From DASQUP01 sp035641235 (lineage in GTDB: Bacteria; Actinomycetota; CADDZG01; WHSQ01): DNA of 45,373 nt. The stretch covers positions 1 through 45,373 of the forward strand of contig DASQUP010000256.1 in assembly GCA_035641235.1 (NCBI GenBank), read 5' to 3'. The translations under genes were made by a program, and so were the position numbers. This document shows positions 8,101 through 16,287 of this stretch, piece after piece. A model generated the notes under the pieces. The model saw only the letters and a program-made list of their open reading frames with translations. It ran no database searches and was not told where the DNA came from. How positions within the stretch are numbered: position 1 is the stretch's first letter; each line of letters opens with the position of its first letter.

Positions 8101-9525
8101 ATGCCGGCAGCTCTGGCGCGCATTTGGTGTGGAGTGGCCGGCTTCGCATCCGGGATTGCCTGGTTCGATCGTCTGGGCGGCGTTGCCCTGGGCGCTCTGA
8201 TGGGCGCTGCTGCGGTTGGTCTGACGCTCCGCCGGCGCACCGTCGTGGCGTGTCTCGTACTTGCCTGTTTGGGCGCAGGCCTCGGCGCGGTCGCGGCCGG
8301 CGTTCGAGATGCGCGCGTCCGGCCTCTGGCCCGGCTGGCGCAGGAGATCCCCGAGTGCCGGATGAGCGGGCGCGTCGTCGAACAGATGGGCGGCCTGGGC
8401 ACGTTGCTTGCCCTTGACGTCGTCGACTGCGGCGAGAACGGGCGAATCCGCAATGCCGGGACCGTAGCGGCCGATCTCGGCGGCGCCGCAGCCGGGGCAT
8501 CCCTGAGTGCCGACGGATGGTTGGTGCCGCTGGGGCCGGCCGGGTTCGACCTCGCCCGGCGTCACCTCGGCGCAGCCGCGGCGCTGAGGTTCTCCGAGAT
8601 CGAGATCGGGCCGGTGGCGGCGCCCGCCCAGCGCTTCGCCGCTCGGATCAGGTCCGGATTGCGGGCCGCCACCGAGGGACTGGCCGCCGACAGGTCGGCT
8701 CTCGTGCGGGGGCTTGCGGTCGGTGACACGGGGGGAATGTCGGCTGCGGCGGAGGTGAACCTCCGGCGCGCCGGGCTGTCGCATCTCGTTGCCGTTTCGG
8801 GAAGCAACGTGGCGATTGTGCTCGGCGCCATCATGCTCGCGGCGCGCCGGCTTGGTCTGCGGGGGCGATTGCTTCTCGGCTCGATCGGGCTGGGTGCCTA
8901 CGTCCTCATAGTCGGCCCGGAACCATCCGTAATGCGGGCCGCCGCCATGGGAGGCATCGGCCTTGCCGCGCTGGCCCTCGGCCGGCGCGCCGATCCGCTG
9001 TTCGCGCTCGGGCTGGCGCTGATTGTCGTCCTTTCGGTGCGCCCCGGGATGTTGTTCTCGGTGGGGCTACAGCTCTCCGCGGCGGCGACAGCGGGCATCG
9101 TCTTGTGGGCGCAGCCACTTCTTGCGGCACTACACCGGCTGCCCGCGGCGGTGGCGGCGCCCCTGGCAGTGACGGTTGCCGCCCAGGTGGCGGTAGCGCC
9201 ACTGCTTGCGCTTACGTTCGGGGAGGTCTCGGTCGTAGCGCCGGCCGCGAACCTGCTTGCGGTGCCGCTGGTTCCGTTCGCCACCGTCGTGGGACTAGCC
9301 GCTGGTGTCGCCGGCGCGGTGGTGCCTGTGGTGGGCTCATTCCTCGGCATTCTGGCGTCCCCGCCGGCCGGATGGATCCTGTTCGTGTCGGACACCTTCG
9401 GCGACGCTCGGTGGGCGTCGGCGGGTGTGCCGCGCTGGGCCGGCTTCGTGCTTGCTGCGGCCGTAATAGTTGCGGCGGCGGCGACCCTGCGGCACTCCAT
9501 TGTCCGTCCCGACGGAGTAACGTGA
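8101..9525 (+). CDS. comEC: ComEC/Rec2-type DNA channel, short form
   Basis: A 474-residue polytopic membrane protein of the Competence family. It has N-terminal hydrophobic helices, an extracytoplasmic OB-like region (RMSGRVVEQMGG...) and the multi-helix Competence domain with the hallmark GLSHLVAVSGSNVAIV. It would form the pore through which single-stranded DNA enters the cytosol. Full-length ComEC proteins (about 700-800 residues) end in a metallo-beta-lactamase-like nuclease domain. That domain is absent here: the protein ends about 20 residues after its last hydrophobic helix. Translational coupling to comEA is likely (3-nt gap). Confidence 0.93.
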   Translation: MPAALARIWCGVAGFASGIAWFDRLGGVALGALMGAAAVGLTLRRRTVVACLVLACLGAGLGAVAAGVRDARVRPLARLAQEIPECRMSGRVVEQMGGLGTLLALDVVDCGENGRIRNAGTVAADLGGAAAGASLSADGWLVPLGPAGFDLARRHLGAAAALRFSEIEIGPVAAPAQRFAARIRSGLRAATEGLAADRSALVRGLAVGDTGGMSAAAEVNLRRAGLSHLVAVSGSNVAIVLGAIMLAARRLGLRGRLLLGSIGLGAYVLIVGPEPSVMRAAAMGGIGLAALALGRRADPLFALGLALIVVLSVRPGMLFSVGLQLSAAATAGIVLWAQPLLAALHRLPAAVAAPLAVTVAAQVAVAPLLALTFGEVSVVAPAANLLAVPLVPFATVVGLAAGVAGAVVPVVGSFLGILASPPAGWILFVSDTFGDARWASAGVPRWAGFVLAAAVIVAAAATLRHSIVRPDGVT

Positions 9526-9531
9526 ATCGCG

Positions 9532-9909
9532 ATGCATCTCTCGAACATCAAGGTGCTGGGAATCTGCCTCGCTCTGGGTTTTGCGATCGGGGCACTGGGA
9601 GGTGTGGTTTTCGCGGTGGCGTCCGACCGGACGGTGTCGTATGGAATCGCCACCGGCCTTCTCATCGTTGGCCTGATCGCTCTGGCTTTGGGACTCCTCG
9701 GAGCCACCGAGCCCCAGGAGGGCTGGTCGCTCAAACGCCGCCGCGAGGAGATGGAGGGGACGGTCCGGCGCAGCTTGGCGGCGCGGGCGGCCCGAGAGCA
9801 CCCCTCTTTAGGGGACCAGGTCAGCTCGATTGGACTCGCCGTTTGGGGCCTGGTGGTCGGCGGTGGACTCATCGCCCTGTCGATGCTCTTCTTCTCGTTT
9901 ACTGCATGA
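9532..9909 (+). CDS. Small membrane protein, unknown function
   Basis: A 125-residue protein with three predicted transmembrane segments: VLGICLALGFAIGALGGVVFAV, YGIATGLLIVGLIALALGLLGA and a C-terminal IGLAVWGLVVGGGLIALSMLFF. A charged cytosolic loop (LKRRREEMEGTVRRSLAARAARE) separates the second and third helices. The first two resemble a glycine-zipper pair. It sits 6 nt after comEC and its stop overlaps the next start (ATGA), so it belongs to the comEA-holA transcription unit. I do not recognise a family. Confidence 0.8.
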   Translation: MHLSNIKVLGICLALGFAIGALGGVVFAVASDRTVSYGIATGLLIVGLIALALGLLGATEPQEGWSLKRRREEMEGTVRRSLAARAAREHPSLGDQVSSIGLAVWGLVVGGGLIALSMLFFSFTA

Positions 9910-10109
9910 GTGCGCATCGGTGGCTCGCTCATGACGGGCGGGGTCGGGAGATCCGGTCGACCGAAGGTTTCGACTCGCGCGCCGCCGCCGAGGAGTGGCT
10001 CGGCCGGGAGTGGACGTCGTTGGTCGATGAGGGGGCCGAGTCGGTCATCTTGCTGGACGATGGGGATGTGGTTTACGAAATGAGCCTCGAGGCGGATTCA
10101 GGTGAGTGA
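9906..10109 (+). CDS. Small acidic protein, unknown function
   Basis: A 67-residue soluble protein starting MSAHRWLAHDGRGREIRSTE, with an acidic C-terminal half (WTSLVDEGAESVILLDDGD). The ATG overlaps the stop of the preceding gene (ATGA), and the stop overlaps the start of holA by 8 nt. It is therefore tightly coupled between two conserved genes, which supports it being real despite its size. No recognised domain. Confidence 0.7.
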   Translation: MSAHRWLAHDGRGREIRSTEGFDSRAAAEEWLGREWTSLVDEGAESVILLDDGDVVYEMSLEADSGE

Positions 10110-11046
10110 GGGCGTCCAGCCGGCCTACCTCATAACGGGGGAAGAGTTTCTCGTCGCGGAGGCGCTTGAAAAGGTGCGCGCCGACACCGGATCCGATCCA
10201 CTCTCCGAGCTGAGCTTTGAGGCGCGTACCCCTGGTCACGAACTGATCACCGCACTGTCGACTCCGTCGTTACTTGGCGGGCTTCGAGTGGTGATCGTGA
10301 ACGATGCCCAGGACATGCTTAAGGAGCAAGTCGAAGCACTGAACACGTACCTCGATTCACCCTCGCCCAATTCTGTGCTCGTTCTCGTCGCGACGGGCCG
10401 GACGAAACTCGATGCAAAGGTAAAAAAGGTCGGCTCCGTTGTGGCGGTCGACGCGCCGAAAGGCCGCCGGCTGGTGTCCTGGGTCAGACAGCGCGCCCGG
10501 GCGCATTCGCTGAAGTTCGACGAGCGCGCCGCCTGGGCGCTCATCGACTCCGTTGGGTCGGAGCTACGTGAGCTCGACGGCGCGTTGCGCCAGCTGGCGA
10601 CCGGAATCGGGGAGAACAAGGCGGCGACCGCCGCGGACATCAAAAAGGCCTTTCCCCGTGCGGCCGACCAGCGGCTGTATACGTTCACGGACGCGGTGGG
10701 GGATCGCCGTCTGCCGCTTGCGATGACCAACCTGAGACGATTGCTCGATCAGGGTGAGGAGCCGCTCGTGATCGTGGGATCACTCGCTGCGCAACTGCGC
10801 CGAATGTTGAGGGCCCGGCCTCATGCCGACCGCGGATCCAGGGCAGTGGAGGAGGCTCTTGGCGTTCCCCGATGGAGGGCGGAGCGAATCGGCAAGCAGG
10901 CGCGCACGTATAAGGAGCGGGAGCTGATCGATGCGATGTCCACACTCGCGGCGACCGACCTGGAGATCAAAGGTGGCGACCTGAGCCCCGCTGCGGCCCT
11001 GGAACGAGCCGTGGTCCATATAGTGGCGGGCCGCCCACTCGCCTAA
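10102..11046 (+). CDS. holA: DNA polymerase III delta subunit
   Basis: A 314-residue protein of the HolA family: AYLITGEEFLVAEALEKV at the N-terminus (the degenerate P-loop region), a FEARTP...LSTPSLLGGLRVVIV segment and the C-terminal collar domain (LRRLLDQGEEPLVIVGSLAAQLRRML). Delta opens the beta sliding clamp as part of the clamp loader. The GTG at 10102 overlaps the preceding small gene. A comEA-comEC-holA order is common in actinobacteria and other Gram-positive bacteria. An 18-bp inverted repeat begins directly after the stop. Confidence 0.95.
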   Translation: MSEGVQPAYLITGEEFLVAEALEKVRADTGSDPLSELSFEARTPGHELITALSTPSLLGGLRVVIVNDAQDMLKEQVEALNTYLDSPSPNSVLVLVATGRTKLDAKVKKVGSVVAVDAPKGRRLVSWVRQRARAHSLKFDERAAWALIDSVGSELRELDGALRQLATGIGENKAATAADIKKAFPRAADQRLYTFTDAVGDRRLPLAMTNLRRLLDQGEEPLVIVGSLAAQLRRMLRARPHADRGSRAVEEALGVPRWRAERIGKQARTYKERELIDAMSTLAATDLEIKGGDLSPAAALERAVVHIVAGRPLA

Positions 11047-11105
11047 AAGCCGAACTGTTCGCGCTGAGTCACGCATACCGTGAGTGTGCGCGAACAGTTC
11101 GGCTT
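11047..11105. terminator. Long bidirectional hairpin between holA and rpsT
   Basis: Perfect 18-bp arms AAGCCGAACTGTTCGCGC (11047-11064) and its reverse complement (11088-11105), with a 23-nt loop holding a small TCAC/GTGA stem. It starts one base after the holA stop and separates convergent genes. No T-tract on either strand. Confidence 0.8.
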
Positions 11106-11132
11106 GGAGAGCCTTGGGGAGGCTTGGAGGCG

Positions 11133-11390
11133 CTACTGGTTGAGGCGTTTGGCGAGCCGCGCCTTCTGGTTCGCCGCCTTGTTGGAGTGGATGACGCCCT
11201 TGGCCGCCGCCTGGTCGAGGGCTTTTGTGGCGGATGCCAGGGCTTCGTTCGCCGCCGCCTCGTCGCCCGATTCAACCGCTGCGTCTAAGCGCTTGGTGAG
11301 GGTCTTGAGCCGCGACCGAACGCTCTTGTTGCGCACTCGGTTCTGCTCGTTCTGTCGGTTCCGCTTGATCTGACTCTTGATGTTGGCCAT
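11133..11390 (-). CDS. rpsT: 30S ribosomal protein S20
   Basis: An 85-residue highly basic protein starting MANIKSQIKRNRQNEQNRVRN, the S20 signature, with a GVIHSNKAANQKARLAKRL C-terminus. It binds the 5' domain of 16S rRNA during 30S assembly. A TATCCT hexamer about 45 nt upstream on the minus strand could serve as -10. It is divergent from lepA and convergent with holA, as in many actinobacteria. Confidence 0.98.
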   Translation of the reverse strand: MANIKSQIKRNRQNEQNRVRNKSVRSRLKTLTKRLDAAVESGDEAAANEALASATKALDQAAAKGVIHSNKAANQKARLAKRLNQ

Positions 11391-11527
11391 GCCGCGTGAA
11401 AACCAGTCTTCTCTAGGGGATTTGCGTCCGAGAGGATACCAGACAGCCCGACCCTTGCCTTTCGGCGCCCGATGCGGGCAGCAAGGGACGAAAGCGGAAG
11501 GGTCGGTAATTGCGGCACGCGGTCCGA

Positions 11528-11533
11528 TACGCT
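11528..11533 (+). promoter_or_regulatory. -10 element TACGCT for lepA, leaderless arrangement
   Basis: TACGCT is followed by exactly 6 nt and the ATG at 11540. It supports that ATG over an upstream in-frame start at 11510. The same hexamer precedes recO at 33793. Confidence 0.5.
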
Positions 11534-11539
11534 GCGGCC

Positions 11540-13354
11540 ATGGAACTACAGCACCAACGGGCCATCGCCGTAATCGCCCATATCGACCACGGAAAGAGCA
11601 CTCTGTCGGACCGACTCCTCCAGCTCACGGGGACCGTCTCGGACAGGGATATGCGCGAGCAGTACCTCGACCGCATGGATCTCGAGCGCGAGCGCGGCAT
11701 AACCATCAAGGCCGCCGCCGTCCGCATGGAGTACAAGGCCGAGGACGGGGAGACCTACGAGGTAAACCTCATCGACACCCCCGGGCACGTCGACTTCGGC
11801 TACGAGGTGTCGCGGTCGCTTGCGGCGTGCGATGGAGTCCTCTTGCTCGTGGATGCGGCGCAGGGGATCGAGGCGCAAACGCTCACCAACCTGTACCTCG
11901 CAGTGGATGCGGGCCTCGAGATAATCCCGGTGCTCAACAAGATCGACCTCCCCGCCGCCCAACCCGACAAATATGCCGAAGAACTGGCTGCTCTCATCGG
12001 CGGGGAAACCGACGATGTCTTCCGCATCTCGGCCAAGACGGGTGAGGGCGTGCCGGAACTGCTCGAGGCCATCGTGCAGAAGATCCCCCCACCCTCTGGT
12101 GATCCGGAAGCGACTTTGCGGGCGCTGGTCTTCGATTCCGTCTACGACTCCTACCGGGGGGTGATCGCGTACCTCAGGGTGATCGACGGATCGCTCACCG
12201 CGCGCAGCCCGATCCATTTCATGGCTACGGAGGTCGATGCCGAAGCGGACGAGATAGGCATCATGGCGCCAGATCCAACTCCGGTCGATCAGATAGATAC
12301 CGGTGAGGTCGGATATCTGATCGCGGGGATCAAAGAAGTGAGTCTCGCAAAGATCGGCGACACGGTGACTGCCGGAGGGCGGGCGAAGGCCCAGGAGCCC
12401 CTGCCGGGCTACCGCGAGCCCAAACCGATGGTCTTCGCCGGCATCTATCCCATCAACGGGGACGACTTCCCACTGCTGCGCGACGCTCTCGACAAACTGA
12501 AGCTCAACGATGCCGCGCTGCTGTATGAGCCCGAATCTTCGGGCGCACTCGGCTTTGGCTTCCGGTGCGGCTTCCTCGGCCTGTTGCACATGGAGATCGT
12601 CCGCGAGCGCCTGGAACGCGAATTCGACCTCGAGCTGATCGCAACCGCTCCGTCGGTGGGATATGAGATCGAATTGCAGGAAGGCACCAAGAAGATGGTG
12701 AGAAACCCCACGGATATGCCGGATCGATCGAAGATCGTGTCGGTCCAGGAACCGTACGTGTCCGTGATGATCGTCACGCCGTCCGACTACGTCGGAACGG
12801 TCATGCAGCTCTGTCAGGAACGCCGTGGTGAGCTGAAGGAGATGCACTACCTCTCGACGGAGCGCGTCGAGATCCGGTATCACGTTCCTCTCGGCGAGAT
12901 CATCTTCGACTTCTTCGATCAGTTGAAGAGCCGCACCAAGGGGTACGCGTCCCTCGACTACGAACCCGTCGGGATGTTCGAGTCGAACCTTGTGAGGGTC
13001 GACGTCCTTCTGAACGCCCAACCCGTCGATGCGTTCTCGACGATCGTTCATAGGGACAAGGCGTACGACTACGGGCGGCGGATGACCGACCGGCTACGCG
13101 AACTCATCCCGCGCCAGTTGTTCGACGTTCCGATCCAGGCCGCGATCGGATCGAAGGTGATCGCCCGCGAAACTGTGAGGGCCAAACGCAAGGACGTCCT
13201 TGCCAAGTGTTACGGCGGCGACGTGACGCGCAAACGCAAGCTGCTGGAACGTCAGAAAGAAGGGAAGCGCCGGATGAAGCAGATCGGCGCGGTCGAGGTG
13301 CCGCAGTCCGCGTTCATCGAGGCGTTGAAGCTCGATACGGACAAGGCCTCATGA
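11540..13354 (+). CDS. lepA: Elongation factor 4 (LepA GTPase)
   Basis: A 604-residue translational GTPase. G1 is AHIDHGKSTLSD, G3 is DTPGHVDF, G4 is NKID and G5 is SAKTG. The C-terminal domain specific to EF4 is present (DVLAKCYGGDVTRKRKLLERQ). EF4 acts on stalled or mistranslocated ribosomes and affects 30S biogenesis. The start at 11540 is supported by the N-terminus typical of the family (QRAIAVIAHIDHGKSTL) and by the adjacent -10 motif. The stop overlaps the hemW start (ATGA). Confidence 0.98.
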   Translation: MELQHQRAIAVIAHIDHGKSTLSDRLLQLTGTVSDRDMREQYLDRMDLERERGITIKAAAVRMEYKAEDGETYEVNLIDTPGHVDFGYEVSRSLAACDGVLLLVDAAQGIEAQTLTNLYLAVDAGLEIIPVLNKIDLPAAQPDKYAEELAALIGGETDDVFRISAKTGEGVPELLEAIVQKIPPPSGDPEATLRALVFDSVYDSYRGVIAYLRVIDGSLTARSPIHFMATEVDAEADEIGIMAPDPTPVDQIDTGEVGYLIAGIKEVSLAKIGDTVTAGGRAKAQEPLPGYREPKPMVFAGIYPINGDDFPLLRDALDKLKLNDAALLYEPESSGALGFGFRCGFLGLLHMEIVRERLEREFDLELIATAPSVGYEIELQEGTKKMVRNPTDMPDRSKIVSVQEPYVSVMIVTPSDYVGTVMQLCQERRGELKEMHYLSTERVEIRYHVPLGEIIFDFFDQLKSRTKGYASLDYEPVGMFESNLVRVDVLLNAQPVDAFSTIVHRDKAYDYGRRMTDRLRELIPRQLFDVPIQAAIGSKVIARETVRAKRKDVLAKCYGGDVTRKRKLLERQKEGKRRMKQIGAVEVPQSAFIEALKLDTDKAS

Positions 13355-14535
13355 CAAAGACGGCATTCGCGCCCGCAGTCGCCGGACGGTCGGGAGAATG
13401 GTCCGCCGATCCCGGCTTCGGTGTCTACGTCCACATCCCGTTCTGCCGGCATCGCTGTCATTACTGCGACTTCAACACGTATGAGGGACAGGACTCCGTT
13501 CACGGCGCCTACGTGGACGCGCTTGTTCGCCACATAGAAGGCTTCTCGGCGCGACTGGGGCCAGCGACGTCGGTCTTCTTCGGCGGCGGGACGCCCACCC
13601 TCCTCCCGGCGGCCGATCTGGCGCGCATCTTCGAGGCCGTTCGGGCGCGAGTGGGCATCGCGCCGGACGCCGAGATCACCGTGGAGGCCAACCCCGAGAC
13701 CGTCGACGAAAACAAGTTCGAGGCCTTGCTCGGCGCGGGATTCAACCGCGTCTCTATCGGAGTTCAGTCGCTAGTGCCCCACGTTCTCCTCGGACTAGGT
13801 CGCACGCATTCCCCCGAGGTCGCCCTCGCGGCGATCGCAGCCGCACGGCGCGCCGGCTTCGATGACATCAACGCCGATCTCATCTACGGGTCACAGTGGG
13901 AGTCTCGGGACGACTGGCTCCGCTCCCTCGACGGCGTCGTCGCCGCAGCTCCCGACCATATTTCCGCCTACGCCCTGACGATCGAATCCGGGACGCCGCT
14001 GGCGACGCTCGTCTCCACGGGCCGTCTCCCCGACGTCGATCCCGACGTTCAGGCAGAGCGCCACTCAGTCGCGTCCGAGGTCCTGGGCGCCGCCGGATAT
14101 CTGCGGTACGAGGTGTCGAACTGGGCCCATCCGGGCCGTGCCTCACGCCACAACGTCCTCTACTGGAGTGCGGGTGACTACTACGGATTCGGGGCGGGTG
14201 CCCATGGTCACGTCGGAGGGCGCCGGAGCTGGTCGGTGCGCCTGCCGCGCGAGTTCATCTCCCGTGTGGCGGCGGGGGCCTCGCTCGAGGCGGGCGGCGA
14301 AGTTTTGGAGGGGGATGCCCGGGCCGGCGAGGCGCTGATGCTCGGCCTGCGGCTCGCCTCCGGGATCGACCTGGCAGCCTTTGCGGCGAGGTTCGGCGCT
14401 CCTGCGTTGGCGGCGCGCCGCACGGACATCGAGCGCCTCAAAGGCAATGGTCTCGTCGTCGAGGAATCCAATCGCCTGCGCATCCCCGAGCGGCACACCC
14501 TCATAGCCAATGAGGTCGCCGCCGCCCTTCTGTAG
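13351..14535 (+). CDS. hemW: HemW-like radical SAM protein (heme chaperone)
   Basis: A 394-residue radical SAM protein. The [4Fe-4S] cluster motif is C32-x3-C36-x2-C39 in VHIPFCRHRCHYCDF, followed by FFGGGTPTLL, the HemW C-terminal region and a winged-helix-like end. HemW proteins bind heme and deliver it to respiratory enzymes; older annotations call them oxygen-independent coproporphyrinogen oxidase. The lepA-hemW pair is widely conserved, often followed by hrcA. Here hrcA-dnaJ lie about 9 kb further on, separated by an accessory block. The ATG overlaps the lepA stop. Confidence 0.93.
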   Translation: MTKTAFAPAVAGRSGEWSADPGFGVYVHIPFCRHRCHYCDFNTYEGQDSVHGAYVDALVRHIEGFSARLGPATSVFFGGGTPTLLPAADLARIFEAVRARVGIAPDAEITVEANPETVDENKFEALLGAGFNRVSIGVQSLVPHVLLGLGRTHSPEVALAAIAAARRAGFDDINADLIYGSQWESRDDWLRSLDGVVAAAPDHISAYALTIESGTPLATLVSTGRLPDVDPDVQAERHSVASEVLGAAGYLRYEVSNWAHPGRASRHNVLYWSAGDYYGFGAGAHGHVGGRRSWSVRLPREFISRVAAGASLEAGGEVLEGDARAGEALMLGLRLASGIDLAAFAARFGAPALAARRTDIERLKGNGLVVEESNRLRIPERHTLIANEVAAALL

Positions 14536-14594
14536 TCCTTCAGCCCCAAATAGGGGGTAAAGAGCGCTCTCATGCGTGACGAATAACGCTCTGT

Positions 14595-15767
14595 ATGACT
14601 ATGTCGGGGCGACGACTGCGAAGTATCAACAGGTTCGGGGCGAAAGCGCCCGATCTGAACCCGCCGCTGGCCGCCCTGGCGCGCGATGTCGCGCCCATCC
14701 AGGAGGCGACGGATCTCAGGGACCTCTTTGCTGCCCTCGCCCAGACCGTCCTCCGGACTCTGCGCGTCGACGCGGTATTCGTGTCCCTGTTCGACGGGGA
14801 GAGAGACGTCCTCGTCGACTACGCGGCGGCGGTCGGGCCCAACTACCGGCCGAACCTCCTCGCCGAGGAGTATTCCCTGTCGGATTTCCCGGCCACCAAG
14901 ACGGTCATCGACTCCGGCGAGAGCCTCGAGATCTCCGTGGCCGATCCCTATGCCGACCTCGCCGAGAGCCGCTACCTGGCCGAGATCGGGTTCTCGCGCG
15001 CATTGATATCCCGATTGAACGTCGAGGGTCGAGCCATTGGTGTAATCGAGGCGTTTCGCGTCCAGGACAGGCCGTTTCGCAAGGACGACCCTTACCACGT
15101 CGATTTGTTGGTGGGCTTCGCAGCCAACGCCTACTCGCGCATCCTTCTGGCAGAGAAACTCGAGTCTCACTACACGGAGACGATCGAGGCCCTGGGCTCA
15201 GCTTTGGAGGCGCGTGATCCGTACACGGAAGCGCACACGGGACGCATTCGTGATCTGGCGAGCGCTCTGGCCGTTGCGATGCGGTTGCCCTCGGATGTCC
15301 GGCGCGCCGTTCGTTTGGGAGCGCTCCTGCACGATGTAGGGAAGATTGGAATTGCCGACTCGATCCTGCGGAAGCCTGGGCCGCTCGACGCCGCCGAGTG
15401 GGACCAGATGAGGATGCACCCCGAGATCGGGGAGCGCATGTTGCACGGCATCGAGTTCCTCGATCGCGCTCTTCCCGTCATCCGTAGCCACCATGAACGG
15501 TGGGATGGCGGCGGTTACCCCGACGGCCGCGTCGGCGAGGACATCCCAATCGCAGCGCGCATCATCTCCGTGTGCGATGCCTTCGACGCGATGACCTCTG
15601 ACCGTCCCTACCGCGAGGCGATGTCGGTCGAAGCCGCCTGCGACGAGATCGAGCGCTGTGCCGGCACTCAATTCGACCCGACTTGCGCAAAGCTGCTCGT
15701 CGAGATGGTGAGGAAGATGGGCATCACGGGAGGCCTGGAGAAGCGGTTCGTCCGCTACGCCAACTGA
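14595..15767 (+). CDS. GAF-HD-GYP protein, probable c-di-GMP phosphodiesterase
   Basis: A 390-residue protein with an N-terminal GAF sensor domain (about 35-185) and a C-terminal HD-GYP domain. The HD pair is in GALLHDVGKIG (H246, D247). HPEIGERML and SHHERWDGGGYPDG (about 298-311) carry the remaining ligands and the GYP motif, and DAFDAMTSDRPYR follows, so all hallmarks of an active enzyme are present. Such enzymes hydrolyse cyclic di-GMP. The GAF domain may bind a small molecule. ATG 14595 is used; another ATG lies two codons on. A GC-rich hairpin follows the stop. Confidence 0.9.
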   Translation: MTMSGRRLRSINRFGAKAPDLNPPLAALARDVAPIQEATDLRDLFAALAQTVLRTLRVDAVFVSLFDGERDVLVDYAAAVGPNYRPNLLAEEYSLSDFPATKTVIDSGESLEISVADPYADLAESRYLAEIGFSRALISRLNVEGRAIGVIEAFRVQDRPFRKDDPYHVDLLVGFAANAYSRILLAEKLESHYTETIEALGSALEARDPYTEAHTGRIRDLASALAVAMRLPSDVRRAVRLGALLHDVGKIGIADSILRKPGPLDAAEWDQMRMHPEIGERMLHGIEFLDRALPVIRSHHERWDGGGYPDGRVGEDIPIAARIISVCDAFDAMTSDRPYREAMSVEAACDEIERCAGTQFDPTCAKLLVEMVRKMGITGGLEKRFVRYAN

Positions 15768-15769
15768 CC

Positions 15770-15790
15770 GCGATCGCCTCCTGCGATCGC
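15770..15790 (+). terminator. GC-rich hairpin made of two GCGATCGC octamers
   Basis: Two copies of the self-complementary octamer GCGATCGC (15770-15777 and 15783-15790) separated by CTCCT pair into an 8-bp stem with a 5-nt loop directly after the HD-GYP stop. It has no T-tract. GATAAT (15792-15797) follows at once, 8 nt before the next ATG, and looks like the -10 of the downstream gene. Confidence 0.5.
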
Positions 15791-15805
15791 CGATAATCGA
15801 ACGAC

Positions 15806-16282
15806 ATGAGTACTCCCTACGTTGCCGTGGTCGGCGCCGGAATCGCGGATCCATCGACCTTCGCCGTCGCTCAGGAAGTCGGCCGGTTGCTTGCCGAACG
15901 CGGAGCGATCGTGGTGTGCGGCGGCAGCACGGGAGTGATGGAAGGCGCGTGCAAGGGAGCGAAGGAGGCCGGTGGCACAACCGTCGGTATCTTGCCGGGA
16001 TTCATGCGCTCGGAGGCGAACGACTACGTCGATATAGCAATTCCGACCGGGATGGGGGAGATGCGGAACGCTCTGGTTGTGCGCGCGGCGGACGTCGTTA
16101 TTGCGGTCGAAGGGGAGTACGGAACGCTCTCCGAGATGGCCCTCGCACTAAAAACCGGGACTCCCGTGGTCGGCCTCGGCGCGTGGGAACTGCACAAGCG
16201 CGGCGCCCGGGTGGATGCGTACGTCGAGGCGGCGACGCCACAGGAAGCCGTCGACGCGGCCGAGCGTCTGTGGAACACGTGA
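15806..16282 (+). CDS. LOG / MoCo-carrier-like Rossmann protein (TIGR00725 type)
   Basis: A 158-residue single-domain Rossmann protein: YVAVVGAGIADPST, GAIVVCGGSTGVMEGACKGA and EGEYGTLSEMALALKTGTPV. The last is the GGxGTxxE-type motif of the lysine-decarboxylase-like/LOG family, here with EGEYGT. TIGR00725-type proteins are small stand-alone members; related proteins act as phosphoribohydrolases or molybdenum-cofactor carriers. A glycine of the usual PGGxGT motif is replaced by EG. The stop is only 5 nt from the stop of the convergent AlkC-like gene. Confidence 0.8.
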   Translation: MSTPYVAVVGAGIADPSTFAVAQEVGRLLAERGAIVVCGGSTGVMEGACKGAKEAGGTTVGILPGFMRSEANDYVDIAIPTGMGEMRNALVVRAADVVIAVEGEYGTLSEMALALKTGTPVVGLGAWELHKRGARVDAYVEAATPQEAVDAAERLWNT

Positions 16283-16287
16283 CCCGT

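Noticed and set aside
11546..13051. A 501-codon open frame opposite lepA
   Set aside because: It lies wholly antisense to lepA, has low-complexity composition and no recognisable domain. It is a GC-rich shadow frame.
13207..13350. Longer HemW start inside lepA
   Set aside because: The sequence there is the lepA C-terminus in another frame; the ATGA overlap at 13351 gives the normal HemW start.
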